A stretch of DNA of 9,099 nucleotides, from the NCBI GenBank assembly GCA_948468465.1, contig CAOKJJ010000190.1, forward strand, positions 1 through 9,099. The letters run 5' to 3'. This stretch comes from an uncultured Eubacterium sp. (GTDB lineage: Bacteria; Bacillota_A; Clostridia; Lachnospirales; Lachnospiraceae). The position numbers were made by a program, and so were the translations under genes. Every line of letters starts with the position of its first letter. Position 1 is the first letter of the stretch. The notes under the pieces were generated by a model that had not been told where the DNA came from, did no database searches, and saw only the letters and a program-made list of their open reading frames with translations. Positions 6,310 through 9,099 of the stretch are shown here, piece after piece.

Positions 6310-6339
6310 ATTATATCATGAGATTGTTTTTTGAAACAA
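6310..6339 (-). promoter_or_regulatory. Candidate extended -10 promoter of the EamA gene
   Basis: On the minus strand, TGATATAAT ends at 6310 and gives an extended -10 (TGn-TATAAT, with TATAAT at 6315-6310). The -35 is poor (TTGTTT at 18 bases). Transcription would start near 6303, about 53 nt before the EamA ATG. It faces the TetR promoter, so the two transcripts would overlap at their 5' ends by roughly a dozen bases. Confidence 0.5.
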
Positions 6340-6340
6340 T
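6323..6340. promoter_or_regulatory. Candidate TetR operator over the EamA -35 region
   Basis: ATTGTTTTTTGAAACAAT is an 18-base inverted repeat with perfect 7-base arms and a 4-base centre. It covers the EamA -35 position and lies in the TetR leader, where a bound repressor could block EamA initiation and hinder TetR elongation. Size and position suit a TetR-family operator; binding is inferred. Confidence 0.5.
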
Positions 6341-6401
6341 AACTAAATTGAAAGAAATGTAAGTTACTGAACATTTTTGTAAACTTGTACGGAGGAAGAT
6401 A

Positions 6402-6965
6402 ATGGATAGACGACAGCAAAAGACACGAGAAGCAATTTTTCAAGCATTCAACACATTACTTGAAAAGAAAAGCTACAATCATATTACAGTACAGGAAATA
6501 CTTGATACCGCAAACATCGGCAGAAGCACCTTTTATGCCCATTTTGAAACTAAAGATGAATTGTTAAACGCTGTCTGCAAGGAACTGTTCGGACATATTA
6601 TCGACAGTGCTATGGATAAAACTCATACACATGGACTTTACTCAAATGAAGAAGCACCACAATCGGTTTTTTGCCATCTTTTACAGCATTTGCAGAAAAA
6701 TGACAACAATATTCTGGGATTACTGTCTTGTGAAAGCAGCGAGATTTTTCTTCGTTATTTTAAGGACAGCTTAAATGAATTGATACAAACACAATTCGTA
6801 AATCACAACCGCAGGCAAAATCAAGATTTACCTGAGGAATTTCTTGTTAATCATATTTCGGGCAGCTTTGTAGAAATGGTTTTATGGTGGTTGAAAGACA
6901 GGAAAGCACATACGCCAGAAGAATTAGATTGCTATTTTCGTGCTGTTATTGAACCGATTTTATAA
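6402..6965 (+). CDS. TetR/AcrR-family transcriptional regulator
   Basis: This is a 187-residue DNA-binding regulator of normal family length. The N-terminal domain reads REAIFQAFNTLLEKKSYNHI (9-28), followed by the helix-turn-helix TVQEILDTANIGRSTFYAHF (29-48) and TKDELLNAV. The helical C-terminal ligand domain resembles those in small-molecule-responsive TetR proteins common in Firmicutes, ending with SGSFVEMVLWWLKDRKAHTPEEL. The start at ATG 6402 is fixed by GGAGG at 6391-6395, 6 nt upstream. A consensus promoter precedes it. The divergent EamA transporter gene and an 18-base palindrome between them point to control of that transporter. The effector is probably a substrate of the transporter, but this is inference. 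Confidence 0.93.
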   Translation: MDRRQQKTREAIFQAFNTLLEKKSYNHITVQEILDTANIGRSTFYAHFETKDELLNAVCKELFGHIIDSAMDKTHTHGLYSNEEAPQSVFCHLLQHLQKNDNNILGLLSCESSEIFLRYFKDSLNELIQTQFVNHNRRQNQDLPEEFLVNHISGSFVEMVLWWLKDRKAHTPEELDCYFRAVIEPIL

Positions 6966-6984
6966 AGGATTAAGCGGGTAATAA

Positions 6985-6999
6985 ATATCATTATGATAT
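6985..6999. repeat. Perfect 15-base palindrome after the TetR gene
   Basis: ATATCAT-T-ATGATAT lies 20 bases after the TetR stop. No T-run follows, so it is not a typical terminator. It may be a protein site or chance in AT-rich DNA. The rest of 6966-7088 shows nothing I can support. Confidence 0.4.
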
Positions 7000-7088
7000 C
7001 GTTGCCGGCTATTCTTAATTACTCAAGTTGCAAGAGATAAGGCAGGGAAACTTTATGGAAAATTCCGTTTCCAAAAGGAATTGTCTGA

Positions 7089-7574
7089 GGTATAAGGAAA
7101 ACAGCGAAAGAAGGTGACATTATTCCCGATAGCTATGTTATTTTTATTACAGAAAATGATGTAATGAAAGGAAATCAGCCGATATATCCAGTGGAGAGAT
7201 ATGTCATTGTCGGAGAAAATAAAGTATTGTTTGATGACGGTTCGCATATTATATATGTTAATGGGGAGTACAGGGGCAATGATGAAATCGGAAAGCTGAT
7301 GCACGATTTTTCATGTACTAATCCCGATGATATGAACTATGAAGCACTTGCTAAAAAAGCAAGGTATTATAAGCAGGACAAGAAGGGAGTGGCGACCATG
7401 TGCAAAATTATGGAAGATATGAGAAATGAAGCGGCATTAGATAATGCAAGAGAAACGGCGAGAAGAATGATAAAAAAGGGGAAAATGTCACTTGAAGAAA
7501 TTGCGGACTATGTTCCAGTATTATCACTTGATGAAATAAAGCAACTTGAAACCGAGGTTATGCAAATGGCATAG
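7089..7574 (+). pseudogene. C-terminal fragment of an Rpn/PD-(D/E)XK-type nuclease, putative transposase
   Basis: Rpn-family recombination-promoting nucleases are common mobile-type proteins of roughly 280-330 residues in gut Firmicutes. Here only the C-terminal half remains. In frame after TGA 7086-7088, the sequence reads DIIPDSYVIFITENDVMKGN, QPIYPVERYVI, DDGSHIIYVNGEYRGND, IGKLMHDFSCTNPDDMNY, then KQDKKGVATMCKIMEDMRNE and a helical tail ending LSLDEIKQLETEVMQMA. This is the family's typical downstream order. The N-terminal PD-(D/E)XK catalytic core is absent. The first ATG at 7164 has no ribosome site, and homology-like sequence extends upstream of it, confirming truncation. The missing front was probably lost by deletion rather than interruption, since no insertion lies beside it. 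Confidence 0.8.
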
Positions 7575-7612
7575 GCAAGTAAAGAAATATAATATTAAAA
7601 TAACAGCGTAAA

Positions 7613-7652
7613 GGCGCATGGAACAGTAAATTGTAAACCATACGTCTTTTTT
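7613..7652 (+). terminator. Possible terminator hairpin after the Rpn remnant
   Basis: GGCGCATGG (7613-7621) can pair with CCATACGTC (7638-7646), eight of nine positions counting one G-U, and TTTTTT (7647-7652) follows. The loop is 16 bases. An outer pair, GCGTAAA (7606-7612) and TTTACGC (7650-7656), extends the inverted repeat but would consume part of the T-run. It may also be a remnant of a repeat element. Confidence 0.45.
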
Positions 7653-7670
7653 ACGCCCACAGGGAGGAAC

Positions 7671-7778
7671 ATGAGCGATAAGATTCAGACCAATTCCGCA
7701 GCTTCGTAAGCCAGATCAACGAGTATCTGACAGGGAACAGCTGTACATGCGACATAAAGCTGCACAAGAATACCAGAG
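7671..7778 (+). pseudogene. Broken partial copy of the 155-residue unknown cysteine protein gene
   Basis: An ATG at 7671 has an excellent ribosome site (AGGGAGG, 3-4 nt upstream) and opens as MSDKIQTN, but is out of frame with the homologous part and stops after 12 codons. From 7694 the frame FRSFVSQINEYLTGN-SCTCDIKL matches residues 16-38 of the protein encoded at 4781-5248. It then jumps to a block matching 5005-5019 in another frame. The copy thus has an early deletion or frameshift, an internal loss of about 109 bases and no 3' half. The different first codons (MSDKI versus MDGKF) and four substitutions in the matching part suggest a diverged paralogue rather than a fresh duplication. Confidence 0.85.
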
Positions 7779-7800
7779 CGCAGTTCGTTCATGTTTTCTT

Positions 7801-8523
7801 TTAGTTTGCCACATACATTTGTTGATAGGGATTTTTACTGTCCGGTGTGATGACGGTAAAAGGAGCGGATAAGAGCGTATCCGCAGAATAGCCGAAGTCT
7901 GTGCAGTACTCAGACAGGTATTCCCGGATTTCCGCCAAATCCTCTGTGGCAGCACATCTTGCAGTAACCTGGCTGGGAAAAACAATATCCTCACAGCTGC
8001 CGCGCAGGAACATCTTACCGCCATGCATACCGGTACAGGGGAAGTTGCCGACGATGCGTTTGTGGCCTTTGTGAAGTCCGAGGACGATGATCAGCCCTCC
8101 GGCCTGGTATTCTCCCAGGAAGCTGCCCGCACATCCGCCGATGATCATAACCGGAAATTTTTCTCTGTAGGCCTTCATATGGATTCCGGCGCGGTATCCG
8201 GCATTGCCCTGTACATAGATTTTGCCGCCGCGCATGGCATAGCCGGCAGCATCACCGATATTGCCATGGATCAAAATCTTTCCTTCATTCATGGTATCGC
8301 CCACGGCGTCCTGTGCGTTTGCTTTTACGGTAATATTGGCATTGTTTAAATAGGCGCCCAGCGCATTGCCCGGTATTCCTTCGATTGTCAGATTCCTGTC
8401 GGACATACCGGCAGCGATAAACCGCTGCCCGCAGCAGCCTTTGATCGTACAGTCGGTCTTCGCACTGCGCAGTGCTTCATTTACAGCTCTATAATCCAGG
8501 TTCGCAGCGTCAATAATTTGCAT
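7801..8523 (-). CDS. Glutamate synthase GXGXG-domain subunit (split large-subunit type)
   Basis: This is a 240-residue protein corresponding to the C-terminal beta-helix domain of the glutamate synthase large chain, here a separate polypeptide as in archaeal-type and many clostridial enzymes. Repeated G-x-x-G turns mark the helix: EGIPGNALGAYL, AQDAVGDTM, HGNIGDAAGYAM, QGNAGYRAGIHM, GGCAGSFLGEYQAGG. A further signature is GLIIVLGL and GNFPCTGMHGGKMFLRG. In the whole enzyme this domain scaffolds the ammonia tunnel between glutamine amidotransferase and FMN domains. The start at ATG 8523 has GGGGAGG 9 nt upstream. It follows the FMN-domain gene by 43 bases, so both are in one operon and should form one enzyme making glutamate from glutamine and 2-oxoglutarate. 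No clear terminator follows the stop at 7801. Confidence 0.92.
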   Translation of the reverse strand: MQIIDAANLDYRAVNEALRSAKTDCTIKGCCGQRFIAAGMSDRNLTIEGIPGNALGAYLNNANITVKANAQDAVGDTMNEGKILIHGNIGDAAGYAMRGGKIYVQGNAGYRAGIHMKAYREKFPVMIIGGCAGSFLGEYQAGGLIIVLGLHKGHKRIVGNFPCTGMHGGKMFLRGSCEDIVFPSQVTARCAATEDLAEIREYLSEYCTDFGYSADTLLSAPFTVITPDSKNPYQQMYVAN

Positions 8524-8566
8524 ATCCTGTTACCTCCCCAAAATGTTTAAAACAGTCGTTTTCCTG

Positions 8567-9099
8567 TCATTCTCCCGCGTGGGAGATACCGAGTATCGCA
8601 AGCTCTTTTTCCGTCAGACCGATGCCGCGCAGCATCAGCCGGTTTCCGCGTAAAGCCTCAATGGAATTGATGCCCATGCCGCCCATCAGTTCCTTGATTT
8701 CGTGTCTCCATGCGGACATCAGATTGATCAGGCGCCTGCTGCCCACTGCCGGATCAAGCCTTTGTACCAGATCCGGGCGCTGGGTCGCGATTCCCCAGTT
8801 GCATTTACCGCTTTGACAGGTGCGGCAAAGATGGCAGCCCAGGGCGAGCAGGGCAGCAGTGGCCACGTAACAGGCGTCGGCACCGAGCGCAATCGCCTTT
8901 ACGACATCGGCCGCATTGCGAATGCTGCCGCCGGCTATGAGAGATACGCTGTTGCGGATTCCTTCCTCCCGGAGTCTCTGGTCAACGGCTGCCAGCGCCA
9001 GTTCAATCGGAATACCGACATGATCCCTGATTCTGGAGGGGGCAGCTCCGGTGCCGCCGCGGAATCCGTCAATGGCGATGATATCGGCGCCGCTTCGGG
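8567..9099 (-). CDS. Glutamate synthase FMN-binding domain subunit, partial (N-terminal part beyond the right edge)
   Basis: These 176 C-terminal residues belong to the catalytic FMN/iron-sulfur part of glutamate synthase, the site where 2-oxoglutarate and ammonia are converted to glutamate. Conserved stretches are GADIIAIDGFRGGTGAAPSR, VGIPIELALAAVDQRLREEG, SLIAGGSIRNAADVVKAIAL and ALGADACYVATAALLALGC. The cysteine cluster C-HL-C-RT-C-QSGK-C (8836-8801) fits the 3Fe-4S ligand region, followed by WGIATQ. The C-terminus (GGMGINSIEALRGN, LRGIGLTEKELAILG) matches the family end, after which the GXGXG domain is encoded separately. In fused enzymes such as E. coli GltB these parts are continuous. 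The amidotransferase subunit is expected beyond the edge. Confidence 0.93.
   Translation of the reverse strand, partial: RSGADIIAIDGFRGGTGAAPSRIRDHVGIPIELALAAVDQRLREEGIRNSVSLIAGGSIRNAADVVKAIALGADACYVATAALLALGCHLCRTCQSGKCNWGIATQRPDLVQRLDPAVGSRRLINLMSAWRHEIKELMGGMGINSIEALRGNRLMLRGIGLTEKELAILGISHAGE

Noticed and set aside
8023..8349. 108-residue plus-strand frame
   Set aside because: Antisense to the GXGXG-domain gene; the G-rich repeats create long open frames on both strands.
1..9099. CRISPR array, tRNA or rRNA gene, complete insertion sequence, toxin-antitoxin pair
   Set aside because: No regularly spaced repeats, tRNA-like folds, rRNA-like stretches, transposase with terminal repeats, or convincing toxin-antitoxin pair were seen on reading both strands.

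Overview
The window looks like chromosomal DNA of a gut-type Clostridia, most likely a Lachnospiraceae or related Firmicutes. The evidence is the strong GGAGG ribosome sites, GTG starts, a YtrA-type GntR/ABC pair, an Rpn-type nuclease remnant, a split glutamate synthase, and a small cysteine-bearing protein of a type I associate with that group. Composition is patchy by eye: about 1-900 and 5340-7570 are AT-rich, about 1200-3600 is intermediate, and 7800-9099 is GC-richer. This suggests an assembled accessory region rather than one operon.

Layout. (1) 1-876, minus strand: a YtrA-like GntR repressor translationally coupled to an ABC transporter ATPase that runs off the left edge. A perfect inverted repeat overlies the promoter and is probably the autoregulatory operator. 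(2) 923-2246, plus strand: a 48-residue membrane peptide (small gene or severed C-terminus), a broken gene remnant, then an intact LacI-family regulator. The three are joined by ATGA-type overlaps, which suggests a former operon whose upstream genes were eroded. (3) 2410-3201, plus strand: an intact aminoglycoside 3-N-acetyltransferase-family protein. Its stop codon overlaps the start of a decapitated TetR gene. (4) 3198-4631, plus strand: the wreck of a TetR / ABC-ATPase / two-permease export operon. The TetR lacks its DNA-binding head, the ATPase is gone, the first permease keeps only its C-terminus, and the second carries a frameshift near its end. (5) 4781-5248, plus strand: an intact 155-residue cysteine-containing protein of unknown function. 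A broken partial copy lies at 7671-7778. (6) 5339-6965: a divergent pair, a DMT/EamA transporter (minus) and a TetR regulator (plus). The promoters overlap and a palindrome lies on the transporter's -35 region. (7) 7089-7574: the C-terminal part of an Rpn/PD-(D/E)XK-type putative transposase. (8) 7801-9099, minus strand: two parts of a split glutamate synthase, the GXGXG domain and the end of the FMN domain. Its operon continues off the right edge.

The intact modules are mostly regulator plus transporter or enzyme units. Between them lie at least five damaged genes, so the region has seen repeated deletion, partial duplication and mobile-nuclease activity. I see no RNA genes, CRISPR array or complete insertion sequence, and no clear new multi-gene system. 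The best leads are the unknown cysteine protein with its broken copy, the nested promoters of the EamA/TetR pair, and the remodelled exporter locus.
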